Translations under genes and position numbers: made by a program | NCBI GenBank assembly: GCA_016302985.1 | Contig: JAEDMN010000074.1 | Location: 1-13,379 of the forward strand | Length of the DNA: 13,379 nt | Reading direction: 5' to 3' | From: Kiritimatiellia bacterium | GTDB taxonomy: Bacteria > Verrucomicrobiota > Kiritimatiellia > RFP12 > UBA1067 | In this document: positions 6,362-13,156 of the stretch, one piece after another | How the letters are laid out: every line of letters begins with the position of its first letter | Numbering within the stretch: the stretch's first letter is position 1 | Notes under the pieces: model-generated | Databases searched by the model: none | Told to the model about the DNA's origin: nothing | Seen by the model: only the letters and a program-made list of their open reading frames with translations

Positions 6362-9154
6362 ATGAAGAAGTTCATTTGCTGGATGGTGTTCGGCCTGGCC
6401 GCTTGGGCGGCGGTGGCCGACGAGACGGTGCTGGTGGTGCATGAGAAGGACCGGACGGAGACCTGGTCCGTCTCGGACGCGGGCGCGTGGACGAAGACCG
6501 GCGCGTTCGGTTCCTGCGCGCAGCCCATGTCCGTGGCCTATGCGGGCGGCGTCGTCTACCTCGGCACGGCCGACGGACGCATTGTGAAGCATGCGCCCGA
6601 CGGGACGGAGCTCGGCCTCTTCGTGAACGTCGGCGCGCGCTGCGACGCGCTGGCCGTCTCGCCGGACGGGCGGTGGCTCTATGTGGCGACGGCCTTCGGC
6701 GAGAAGAAGAACCGCGTCTCGCGCTACCGCCTCGCGGACGGGACGGGCGGCGCCTACATCACGGGCGGACTCTCCACGCCGCGGTCGATCGCCTTCGGTC
6801 CGGACGACTGCCTCTACGTGTGCAACCGCGGCGGAACCGTGGGCGTGTACGACGTCTCCGGCGAGCGGCCCCTGCGGCGCGCGAATCTGTTCTGTGGCGG
6901 CACGATGGGCGGCCTGCTGGTCGACGGCACGCAGCTGTGCCTGCCGTTCTCCCGCACGCTCCGCCGCGTCGACCTCGCGTCCGGCGCAGTCACGCGGCGC
7001 AAGGCGTCGTTCGCGAACTGCTTCCGCGCCGTGAAGGCCGCGGGCTCCGTCTGGTACGCCGACTACGACGGCCGCCTCTGGACGGAGAAGGACGGCGCCC
7101 TGTCCGAGAAGGCGCAGGTGGGGAAGTCCACATGCGACCTCCTCAACCTCACCGCGGCGGCCGACGGACGGACCGCGCGGAACCTCGCCGCGGGACGCGC
7201 CCGGCTCGCGGGGAAGACGCCGGAATACCGGTCCGTCGCGAACGTCGACGGCGGCTTCAAGCGCCTCTACTACAACAATCCGGGCACGACGCACCTCAAG
7301 GCCGGACTCTTCTCCTGGCCGATGATCATGGACTACGACGGCGACGGCGACCTCGACGTCGTGATCCACTCCGGCGGCATCCCCTCCTGGAACGGCACGT
7401 GGTTTTTCGAGAACACGGGGAGGAAGGGCGACCGCGACCCCGTCTTCAAGCCGGCGCGCCTGCTGGAGAACGGCGGCGGCGATTCGGCGCAGATCCTGCC
7501 GGACGGCCGCCTCGCCGTGACGGAGCAGGGACGCGTCGCCTACGACTACCTCGAGAACGGCATGAAGAACGCGAAGCCGTTCGCGGGCCTGCCGTCCAAC
7601 GTCCACTCCAACGGGGTGCGCGGCAACGTGTGGCGCTTCGCGGATCTCGACGGCGACGGGAAGCAGGACCTCGTGGTCGGCATCGGCGACTGGAAGGCGT
7701 ACGGCTGGCACGACCAGTGGGACGCCGCCGGTGTCTGGAAGAACGAGCAGATCCATGGCCTCTTCTACTACATCCGCAACGAGACGGGCGCGGACGGCGT
7801 GGAGAAGTGGGCGAAACCGGAGATCCTGAAGATGGCGAACGGCAGGCCGATCGACGTCTACGGCTACGCGGCGCCGCTCTTCGCGGACTGGGACGGCGAC
7901 GGCGACCTCGACCTGCTGACGTGCGACTTCATCGACAACTACACCTACTTCGAGAACATCGGCACGAAGACCGCGCCCGCGTTCGCGGCGGGGCGTCCGA
8001 TCCTCGACAAGTTCCTGCGTCCCATCAAGGCCGACCTCTGCATGGTCACGGCCACGGTGGCGGACTGGGACGGCGACGGCCATCCCGACTTCATCACCTG
8101 CGAGGAGGACGCCCGCATCTGCATCATCCGCAACACGGGCCGCGTCGCGATGGGCATCCCCGTCTTCGACGAGCCCTACCACCTGCGCCAGGAGCGCGCG
8201 GAGGTCCACTTCGGCATCCTCGCGACGCCGGCGGTCGTGGACTGGGACGGCGACGGCGACCAGGACATCATCACCGGCAACTCGGCCGGCTACGTGGCGT
8301 TCATCGAGAACCTGTCCGGACCCAAGGTCGCCGCGCCGAAGTGGGCGCCCCCGAAACTCCTCGAGGCGGACGGCGCGCCGATCCGGATCATCGCGGGTCC
8401 GAATGGGTCCATCCAGGGTCCCTGCGAGGCGAAGTGGGGCTACACCTGCCTCTCCGTCGGCGACTGGGACGGGGACGGCCTGCCCGACGTGATGCTGAAC
8501 TCGATCCGCGGCGAAATCCACTGGTGCCGCAACATCGGCACGCGCACGGCGCCGAAGCTCGCGCCGCCGGAGCCCGTCGCCGCCGAATGGGAGGGCGAGC
8601 AGCCCGCGCAGGCCTGGGGCTGGCGCAAGCCGTTCGGCTCGAAGAACATCCTCACGCAGTGGCGCACGACGCCCTACATGATCGACCTGGACGAGGACGG
8701 CCTGATGGACCTCGTGATGCTCGACGTCGAGGGCTACCTCTGCCTCTGGCGCCGGGCGCGGAAGGACGGGAAGCTCGTCGTGCTGCCGCCGGAGCGCTGC
8801 CTCTGCGACGAGAAGGGGAAGCCGCTGCTGTTCGCGGGCAAGGACACCAAGGCGGGCCCGCAGAGCAGCTACGCGGGCGGCAGCGGCCGCCGGAAGTTCT
8901 GCTTCACGGACTGGACGGGCGACGGGAAGAAGGACCTCGTCGCGAACTCCCGCAGCGTGATGCTCTACGAGTTCGTGAAGCGCGAGGGCGGGAAGTGGTT
9001 CTTCCGCAACCGCGGCGACCTGGACGACGCGGTCCTCGCGGGCCACACCACGAACCCGACCGCCTGCGACTTCGACGGCGACGGCCGCGAGGAACTGCTC
9101 GTCGGCGCCGAGGACGGGTTCTACTACCTGCTGTCCCGCGACTCCGACCGCTGA
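6362..9154 (+). CDS. Secreted beta-propeller protein with nine FG-GAP/VCBS calcium repeats
   Basis: 930 residues with signal peptide MKKFICWMVFGLAAWAAVA. Residues about 20-240 contain SMP-30/NHL-type propeller strands (AVSPDGRWLYVATAFG, STPRSIAFGPDDCLYVCNRGG). From about 320 to the end there are nine FG-GAP/VCBS repeats with EF-hand-like calcium loops: DYDGDGDLD (324), DLDGDGKQD (428), DWDGDGDLD (509), DWDGDGHPD (568), DWDGDGDQD (627), DWDGDGLPD (701), DLDEDGLMD (775), DWTGDGKKD (850) and DFDGDGREE (903). Such repeats form an integrin-like propeller used in adhesion, ligand binding or some lyases; no catalytic signature was recognised, so binding or scaffolding is the safer call. The ATG at 6362 was chosen for the signal peptide; a weak AGGG lies nine bases upstream. 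A TAGTCT at 6343-6348 could be a poor -10, but the 25-base gap suggests co-transcription with the upstream gene. A GC-rich hairpin follows the stop. Confidence 0.88.
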   Translation: MKKFICWMVFGLAAWAAVADETVLVVHEKDRTETWSVSDAGAWTKTGAFGSCAQPMSVAYAGGVVYLGTADGRIVKHAPDGTELGLFVNVGARCDALAVSPDGRWLYVATAFGEKKNRVSRYRLADGTGGAYITGGLSTPRSIAFGPDDCLYVCNRGGTVGVYDVSGERPLRRANLFCGGTMGGLLVDGTQLCLPFSRTLRRVDLASGAVTRRKASFANCFRAVKAAGSVWYADYDGRLWTEKDGALSEKAQVGKSTCDLLNLTAAADGRTARNLAAGRARLAGKTPEYRSVANVDGGFKRLYYNNPGTTHLKAGLFSWPMIMDYDGDGDLDVVIHSGGIPSWNGTWFFENTGRKGDRDPVFKPARLLENGGGDSAQILPDGRLAVTEQGRVAYDYLENGMKNAKPFAGLPSNVHSNGVRGNVWRFADLDGDGKQDLVVGIGDWKAYGWHDQWDAAGVWKNEQIHGLFYYIRNETGADGVEKWAKPEILKMANGRPIDVYGYAAPLFADWDGDGDLDLLTCDFIDNYTYFENIGTKTAPAFAAGRPILDKFLRPIKADLCMVTATVADWDGDGHPDFITCEEDARICIIRNTGRVAMGIPVFDEPYHLRQERAEVHFGILATPAVVDWDGDGDQDIITGNSAGYVAFIENLSGPKVAAPKWAPPKLLEADGAPIRIIAGPNGSIQGPCEAKWGYTCLSVGDWDGDGLPDVMLNSIRGEIHWCRNIGTRTAPKLAPPEPVAAEWEGEQPAQAWGWRKPFGSKNILTQWRTTPYMIDLDEDGLMDLVMLDVEGYLCLWRRARKDGKLVVLPPERCLCDEKGKPLLFAGKDTKAGPQSSYAGGSGRRKFCFTDWTGDGKKDLVANSRSVMLYEFVKREGGKWFFRNRGDLDDAVLAGHTTNPTACDFDGDGREELLVGAEDGFYYLLSRDSDR

Positions 9155-9156
9155 TA

Positions 9157-9193
9157 CGCGCCCTACGCGCGCATTCCTCCAGTAGGGGGCGCG
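9157..9193 (+). terminator. GC-rich hairpin after propeller gene, possible terminator
   Basis: CGCGCCCTAC (9157-9166) pairs with GTAGGGGGCGCG (9182-9193), about 10 bp with a two-base bulge and a 15-base loop, two bases after the stop. It is followed by CTGCTTGATTT rather than a clean U tract. It lies just upstream of the next promoter, consistent with separating the two units. Confidence 0.45.
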
Positions 9194-9203
9194 CTGCTTG
9201 ATT

Positions 9204-9212
9204 TGCTATACT
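9204..9212 (+). promoter_or_regulatory. Extended -10 promoter, near-leaderless
   Basis: TGC-TATACT with the -10 at 9207-9212, an extended -10. No recognisable -35 at 17 bases (AGGGGG). The ATG at 9220 is seven bases downstream, so the predicted transcription start falls at about 9218-9220. Confidence 0.6.
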
Positions 9213-9219
9213 GAGGGAC

Positions 9220-11862
9220 ATGAAGAACATGGTCCTGTGGATGGCGGCCGGACTGGCCGCGTCGTGTGGTGTCGCTTCGGCGGCGCCGCTCGTGCTGCAC
9301 GTGGCGCCGGACGGGAACGACGCGAATCCCGGCACGGCGGAGCGTCCGCTCGCGACGCCGCGGGGTGCGCGGGATGCGCTGCGGGCACGTCGCGCGGCGG
9401 ACGGCCTGCCGAAGGAGGGCGCCGTCGTCGAGTTTGCCGACGGCGTCTACCGGCTGCAGGAGCCGCTCGCCCTCGAGAAGGCGGACTCCGGCGCGCCGGG
9501 CGCCCCGGTCGTCTGGCGGGCGAAGAACCGGGCGAAGGCGGTCTTCTCGGGCGCGTATGCGCCGAAGGGCTGGCAGCCGGTCCTCGACGAGGCCGCGCAT
9601 GCGCTGCTGCCGGATGGCGCCCGCGCCCAGGTCCTTTGTGCCGAACTGCCCGCGGGCCTCGAACTGCCGGGCTTCCGCGGTGGCGGCTGCGGCACGCCGG
9701 GCCATCTGCAGGAGACGCCGCTCTCCCTGTTCCAGGGCGGAACGCGCTGCGAACCGGCCCGGTGGCCGAATGCGGGTTTCGCGCGCACGGGCGAGAACGT
9801 CGGCGCGGCCGAGAAGCGGCATGACGCGACGTTCTCGAAGTCGGGCGTCTTCCGCTTCGACTCGCCGCGGATGGAGAAGTGGGCGCAGGAGCCGGAGCTC
9901 TGGACGTACGGCCTCTGGTGCTACGAGTGGGCGGACGCCAAGGCGCAGGTGAAGGCCGTCGACCTGCAGGCGAAGACGCTGGCCGTCGATCCGGGTCCGA
10001 TCGGGTTCGGCATCCGGCAGAACGCGCAGTTCCACGTGTTCAACGCGCTGAGCGAGCTGGACCGTCCCGGCGAATGGGTGGTCGACCGCGCGAAGCGGAC
10101 GCTCTACCTCTGGCCGAAGGACGGCGGGACGCCGGAGCTCGCGGTGGCGAAGGGGCTCGTGCGGGCGAAGGACCTTTCGGACGTCGCCTTCGAGGGCCTC
10201 GTCTTCGAGGGGGCGCGCACGACGGCGATCAGCTTCGCGAACGCGACGCGCTGCGCGGTGCGGGCGTCGGTGGTCCGCAACACCTCCTCCTGGGCGGTGA
10301 CGGTCAACGGCGGGCGCGACTGCCGGGTGGAAGGCTGCGACCTCTACGAACTGGGCGAAGGCGGCGTCTCGCTCGCGGGCGGCGACAAGGCGACGCTGAC
10401 GCCGGGCGGACACGTGGCCGAGAACAACCACATCCACCACTACGGCCGCGTCGTGCCGAACTACCGTCCCGGCGTGTCGCTGAACGGCGTCGGCAACCGC
10501 TGCGCGCACAACCTCATCCACCACACGCTGAACCAGGCCGTCACGTTCGGCGGCAACGACCAGTACGTCGGCTTCAACGTCATCCACGACGCGTGCATGT
10601 TCAACGACGACGCGGGCGCGATCTACTGCTGCCAGCGGGACTGGTCCCTGCGCGGCAGCGTGGTCGAGCACAACCTCGTGCACATGACGGGACGCCCCGA
10701 CCGCCTCACGCACACGGACGCGATCTACCTGGACGACTTCTCGAGCGGCATCCGCGTGACGGGGAACGTCGTCAACCGCGCCGCGCTCGGACTGCACCTG
10801 GGCGGCGGACAGGACAACCTGATCGCAAGCAACGTGTTCGTGAACTGCCGGCGCCCCATCGGCCTCGAGAGCCGCGGCATCGACAGCTTCGCGCGGCCGA
10901 CTTCCGAAAAGGGGCGCGAGAGCGCGCTGTTCAGGATCCTGGAGAAGGGCCGGAAGCTCTACGAGGGTCCGCTCTGGTCCGCCCGCTATCCGAGGATGAT
11001 GAAGGTCTTCGAATTCCCCGACGCGCAGCACGCGCACGACGCGCACTTCAACCGCATCGTCCGCAACGTCTGCCTTTTCGGCGGCGTGGACAAGCACAAC
11101 TGGGCGAACATCTCCAACACCTGCACGGTGGCGGAGAACCTCGAGCTGCGGGAGGATCCGGGCTTCGAGGACTATGCGCGGTTCGGCTGGAACCTGAAAC
11201 CGGGCGCGGCGCGCGACCTGGTTGGCGACCTGCGCGTCGCCGAGATGGGCCTCTACGCGAGCCCGTGGCGCGTGTCGCCGGCGGTCCGGTTCGGGAACGA
11301 CGTCACCCCGCCGCGCGCGATCGGCCCCGTCTACGCCGCGGCGACGGTCCGCATCGACCTCTACCTGCCCGGGAAGCTGCCGGCCGGCCTGGACGCGGTG
11401 GCGACGGACTGCCGGGGCTGCGAGGTGCCGGCCTGGGGCCGCGGCGCGCGGGTGATGGCGGGCTGGGGGCTGGCGTCCGCGGAGAAGTGGTGCGACTACT
11501 CCTTCACGTTCACGCCCGCGGCCGACCTGACGCTTATTCTGGAGACGATGGGGTCGCGCGGCGAGAAGACGCTCTACGACGCCTTCAAGGTGGAGGGCGC
11601 GGAACTGAAGAACGGCGGGTTCGAGGAACCGGGCGTCTGGGGCGGCGGGAAGCCGTATCCGGGCGACTACCGCGCGCCCGTCTGCAACCTCAAGCCGCCC
11701 TACGGCGTCCTCACCGCGGCCGAGGCGGGCGTACCCGCCGCCGAAGGGGAGAAGATGGCCTGCGGCAGCGACATGATCAACTTCCAGCAGGCGCTCAAGG
11801 TGAAGAAGGGCGTCCCCGTGCGCATCTCCTTCAAGGCCCGCGCGCTGCCGCTCGGGAAGTAG
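9220..11862 (+). CDS. Secreted right-handed parallel beta-helix protein, candidate glycan-active enzyme
   Basis: 880 residues with signal peptide MKNMVLWMAAGLAASCGVASA. The mature N-terminus LHVAPDGNDANPGTAERP followed by RGARDALR is the typical opening of secreted beta-helix carbohydrate-active proteins. Residues about 330-560 contain the helix coils, rich in N-x-I/V and G-N-x-V ladder positions (NNHIHHYG, HNLIHHT, FNVIHDA, GNVVNRAALG, SNVFVN). Conserved-looking acidic clusters are Asp463/Asp464 in FNDDAGAIY and Asp500, Asp505 and Asp506 in THTDAIYLDDFSSG. The pattern resembles the GH141-like/NosD-like beta-helix group (recalled, not searched); glycosidase or lyase activity is inference. Residues about 705-880 form a beta-sandwich, CBM-like tail (NGGFEEP near 800). 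The short GAGGG before the ATG is only two bases away and would lie at or before the predicted transcription start, so leaderless initiation is likelier. Confidence 0.88.
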   Translation: MKNMVLWMAAGLAASCGVASAAPLVLHVAPDGNDANPGTAERPLATPRGARDALRARRAADGLPKEGAVVEFADGVYRLQEPLALEKADSGAPGAPVVWRAKNRAKAVFSGAYAPKGWQPVLDEAAHALLPDGARAQVLCAELPAGLELPGFRGGGCGTPGHLQETPLSLFQGGTRCEPARWPNAGFARTGENVGAAEKRHDATFSKSGVFRFDSPRMEKWAQEPELWTYGLWCYEWADAKAQVKAVDLQAKTLAVDPGPIGFGIRQNAQFHVFNALSELDRPGEWVVDRAKRTLYLWPKDGGTPELAVAKGLVRAKDLSDVAFEGLVFEGARTTAISFANATRCAVRASVVRNTSSWAVTVNGGRDCRVEGCDLYELGEGGVSLAGGDKATLTPGGHVAENNHIHHYGRVVPNYRPGVSLNGVGNRCAHNLIHHTLNQAVTFGGNDQYVGFNVIHDACMFNDDAGAIYCCQRDWSLRGSVVEHNLVHMTGRPDRLTHTDAIYLDDFSSGIRVTGNVVNRAALGLHLGGGQDNLIASNVFVNCRRPIGLESRGIDSFARPTSEKGRESALFRILEKGRKLYEGPLWSARYPRMMKVFEFPDAQHAHDAHFNRIVRNVCLFGGVDKHNWANISNTCTVAENLELREDPGFEDYARFGWNLKPGAARDLVGDLRVAEMGLYASPWRVSPAVRFGNDVTPPRAIGPVYAAATVRIDLYLPGKLPAGLDAVATDCRGCEVPAWGRGARVMAGWGLASAEKWCDYSFTFTPAADLTLILETMGSRGEKTLYDAFKVEGAELKNGGFEEPGVWGGGKPYPGDYRAPVCNLKPPYGVLTAAEAGVPAAEGEKMACGSDMINFQQALKVKKGVPVRISFKARALPLGK

Positions 11863-11926
11863 TTGCGGCATCTTGCCGAATTGCCGGTTGTGCGGCCTTT
11901 TGCCGAATCGGCCTTTGTGGTAGACT
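11863..11926 (+). promoter_or_regulatory. Repeat-rich promoter/operator region of the DUF3791-DUF3990 cassette
   Basis: The extended -10 TGG-TAGACT occupies 11918-11926; predicted start is near 11933. Upstream, TTGCCG occurs three times (11873-11878, 11881-11886, 11900-11905), with the inverse form CGGCA at 11866-11870. An 11-base inverted repeat GCCGAATCGGC (11902-11912) sits where a -35 would be. TTGCCG at 11900 could serve as a poor -35 with a 15-base spacer. The arrangement suggests repressor binding, perhaps autoregulation by the cassette. Some of these repeats can also form small hairpins (CGGCA-TCT-TGCCG; GCCG-6-CGGC then CTTTT) that may weakly terminate the beta-helix gene. Confidence 0.5.
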
Positions 11927-11950
11927 ATGGGCACTGTATGTGATGTCATC

Positions 11951-12169
11951 ATGAAGACAGTCAAAGAGCTGGATTTTGTGATCTTCGTGATTCACGCGTT
12001 GGCGGAGGCCTGGCAGAGGCCACCGTCCGATGTCTATGCCCGGTTGGCTTCGTCCGGCGTGCTGACGCGCTACATCATCCCCTGCTATGACGTTCTGCAC
12101 ACGCTTGGCAGGCAGTACCTTGTCGAGGACATCACGGCGTGCGTCCGGGAGTGGGAGGGCGTGGCATGA
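11951..12169 (+). CDS. DUF3791 small protein, putative antitoxin-side partner
   Basis: 72 residues, starting MKTVKELDFVIFVIHALAEAW. The body has the DUF3791 pattern: a helical N-terminus, then S-D-V-Y-x-x-L-x-x-S-G-V-L, then YIIPCYDVLHTLGRQYLVEDI. Length matches the family (about 70). It is soluble, with no signal peptide. The ATG at 11951 was chosen because the only upstream in-frame ATG (11927) directly abuts the -10 and cannot be transcribed from this promoter; no clear ribosome-binding site precedes 11951 and the leader would be about 18 bases. It overlaps the next gene by ATGA, implying translational coupling. DUF3791 genes commonly neighbour DUF3990 genes (family knowledge). A role as antitoxin or regulator is inference. 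Base composition is clearly lower in GC than the upstream genes. Confidence 0.85.
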   Translation: MKTVKELDFVIFVIHALAEAWQRPPSDVYARLASSGVLTRYIIPCYDVLHTLGRQYLVEDITACVREWEGVA

Positions 12170-12654
12170 CTGTCTACCACGGTTCCGTGGCGCCGATTGA
12201 GAAGCCCGATCTGGCATGTTCCAAGTCCCGTGTCGACTTCGGACCTGGATTCTATGTGACGACGTTTCGAGATCAGGCGGAAAGATGGGCCTTGCGCCGG
12301 GCCATGCGGATGCGAACGATGGCGGTTGTCTCCGCATATGTCTTCAATGAATCCGCCACGGGACTTGTTGTCCGCAAGTTTGCCGACGCGGATCTGGAAT
12401 GGCTGGATGCCGTGGCATCCTGTCGGCGGGGAGTCGATTCGCTGGCTGGGTGCGATGTCGTCATTGGACCGGTTGCGGACGATGCCGTGTTCGAAGCTGT
12501 CAGCATGTATCTGTCCGGAATCTGGGATGCTGCTCGGACCTTGTCGGAAATCCGCTACTACAAGCGGAACGACCAGATCGTCTTCAAGACGGAGAGGGCG
12601 CTTTCAACGCTTGTCTTCCAGTCATTTCATGAAGTGGGAGGTGCCCGTGGTTGA
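12166..12654 (+). CDS. DUF3990 protein, predicted ADP-ribosyltransferase-fold effector
   Basis: 162 residues, soluble. The N-terminus MTVYHGS with His5, and DFGPGFYVTTFRDQAERWA with Tyr30, are the DUF3990 hallmarks. They correspond to the His and Tyr NAD-binding motifs of ADP-ribosyltransferase-like folds, the superfamily in which DUF3990 is placed. A third motif, RNDQIVFKTERAL (Gln137, Glu143), sits where the C-terminal catalytic or substrate-specificity loop is expected. CDVVIGPVADDAVFEAVSMY is a conserved internal segment. If active, it would modify a cellular target using NAD and could be the toxic member of the cassette; that is inference. Start ATG 12166 overlaps the DUF3791 stop (ATGA) and has GGGAGGG seven bases upstream, so it is strongly favoured over the in-frame ATG at 12139. 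The 3' end overlaps the next gene by eight bases if that gene uses the GTG start. Confidence 0.88.
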   Translation: MTVYHGSVAPIEKPDLACSKSRVDFGPGFYVTTFRDQAERWALRRAMRMRTMAVVSAYVFNESATGLVVRKFADADLEWLDAVASCRRGVDSLAGCDVVIGPVADDAVFEAVSMYLSGIWDAARTLSEIRYYKRNDQIVFKTERALSTLVFQSFHEVGGARG

Positions 12655-12871
12655 CCATGCGGAGCTCCGTCGACTCTGCCGCGAGAAACAGGAGGCGGCG
12701 ATTGTGTCATGCCTGGCCTCGCTCAAGGGGCTTTCCCTGGACCAGGCTCTCTCGCTCTACTATCGCAGTGCGCTCGCCCGCCAGATCAATGAGGGCAAGT
12801 ACGGAATTGACAATCTCGATCCGGCCTACCTAGCGGAAGATCTGATCGAGAACGAACCGGACTTGTTCTGA
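12647..12871 (+). CDS. Small acidic third protein of the DUF3791-DUF3990 cassette
   Basis: 74 residues from the GTG at 12647 (MVDHAELRRLCREKQ), ending NEPDLF. It is predicted mostly helical, with LSLDQALSLYYRSALARQINEGKYGI then a short acidic tail. GGGAGG (12636-12641) lies five bases before this GTG, the same arrangement as the gene before it, so it is preferred over the ATG at 12629, which lacks an upstream site and would give 80 residues. It overlaps the DUF3990 stop. Similar 70-80 residue proteins with a Y(Y/H)xS segment often form the third member of DUF3791/DUF3990 clusters (recalled, not searched). Function is unknown; together with DUF3791 it is a candidate neutraliser or adaptor for the DUF3990 protein. 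Confidence 0.75.
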   Translation: MVDHAELRRLCREKQEAAIVSCLASLKGLSLDQALSLYYRSALARQINEGKYGIDNLDPAYLAEDLIENEPDLF

Positions 12872-12953
12872 CTTGGTTTGCTCGTCTCCGATGGCCGGGA
12901 AAGAACGCTCCACTACCGTTACGCTTCGTTTCGCGATTCCCCGCCGCCGGGAA

Positions 12954-12986
12954 GTGACTCGTCACGCGCGCCGGGGGGCGGCGCGC
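12954..12986 (+). repeat. Adjacent palindrome and GC-rich hairpin
   Basis: GTGAC-TC-GTCAC (12954-12965) immediately followed by an 8-bp perfect stem, GCGCGCCG (12966-12973) with CGGCGCGC (12979-12986), around five Gs. Alternative pairing CACGC (12963-12967) with GCGTG (12993-12997) is possible. It could be a terminator, a protein-binding site or a remnant palindromic element. Confidence 0.6.
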
Positions 12987-13079
12987 CACCAGGCGTGCGG
13001 ACCGCGCGGAGCGCCTTCCCTACCGCGGAGCCATGCGCCAGGACCGCGTGAGAGAGAAGCCGTGTGCCCGTTCTCCAGG

Positions 13080-13108
13080 TGGACAAGGCCGTCCCCGTTT
13101 GATAGAAT
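13080..13108 (+). promoter_or_regulatory. Sigma70-type promoter of the last gene
   Basis: TGGACA (13080-13085), 17 bases, then TAGAAT (13103-13108) with TGA immediately before it. Predicted start near 13115, leaving a leader of about 42 bases that contains a good ribosome-binding site. Confidence 0.75.
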
Positions 13109-13156
13109 TCCATCGTTTCCAATTTCAGTAGGTTCCAGTTAGAGAGGAAGAAGATC

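Larger units (their letters stand above)
12872..13156. other. 285-bp intergenic region with hairpins and a promoter
   Basis: No supported gene on either strand. It holds a short palindrome GTGAC-TC-GTCAC (12954-12965), directly adjoined by GCGCGCCG-ggggg-CGGCGCGC (12966-12986), an 8-bp stem with an all-G loop. An imperfect repeated GC-rich segment (CGCGCGGAGCGCC near 13003, CGCGGAGCCATGCGCC near 13024) follows, then the promoter at 13080-13108. The hairpins could terminate the cassette transcript, though no U tract follows. Confidence 0.6.

Noticed and set aside
3613..6528. Very long minus-strand open frame (971 codons)
   Set aside because: Antisense shadow of the 3781 gene; low-complexity composition, no recognisable motif or ribosome-binding site.
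6347..9046. Long minus-strand open frame (899 codons)
   Set aside because: Antisense to the propeller/FG-GAP gene; its repeated VAVAVPV pattern is simply the reverse of the DGDGD codons.
6487..9201. Long plus-strand frame overlapping the propeller gene (904 codons)
   Set aside because: Arg/Gly-rich out-of-frame reading; the other frame has a signal peptide and nine FG-GAP motifs.
11927..11950. ATG at 11927 as start of the DUF3791 gene
   Set aside because: It directly follows the -10 hexamer, upstream of any transcription start from that promoter; the eight extra residues do not fit the family.
9879..11954. Plus-strand frame overlapping the beta-helix gene (691 codons)
   Set aside because: Out-of-frame Arg-rich reading with no domains.
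9163..11964. Long minus-strand open frame (933 codons)
   Set aside because: Antisense to the beta-helix gene, with shadow-type composition.
12326..12628. Extended N-terminus for the third cassette gene
   Set aside because: The upstream part lies wholly inside the DUF3990 gene, and the GTG at 12647 has a well-placed ribosome-binding site.
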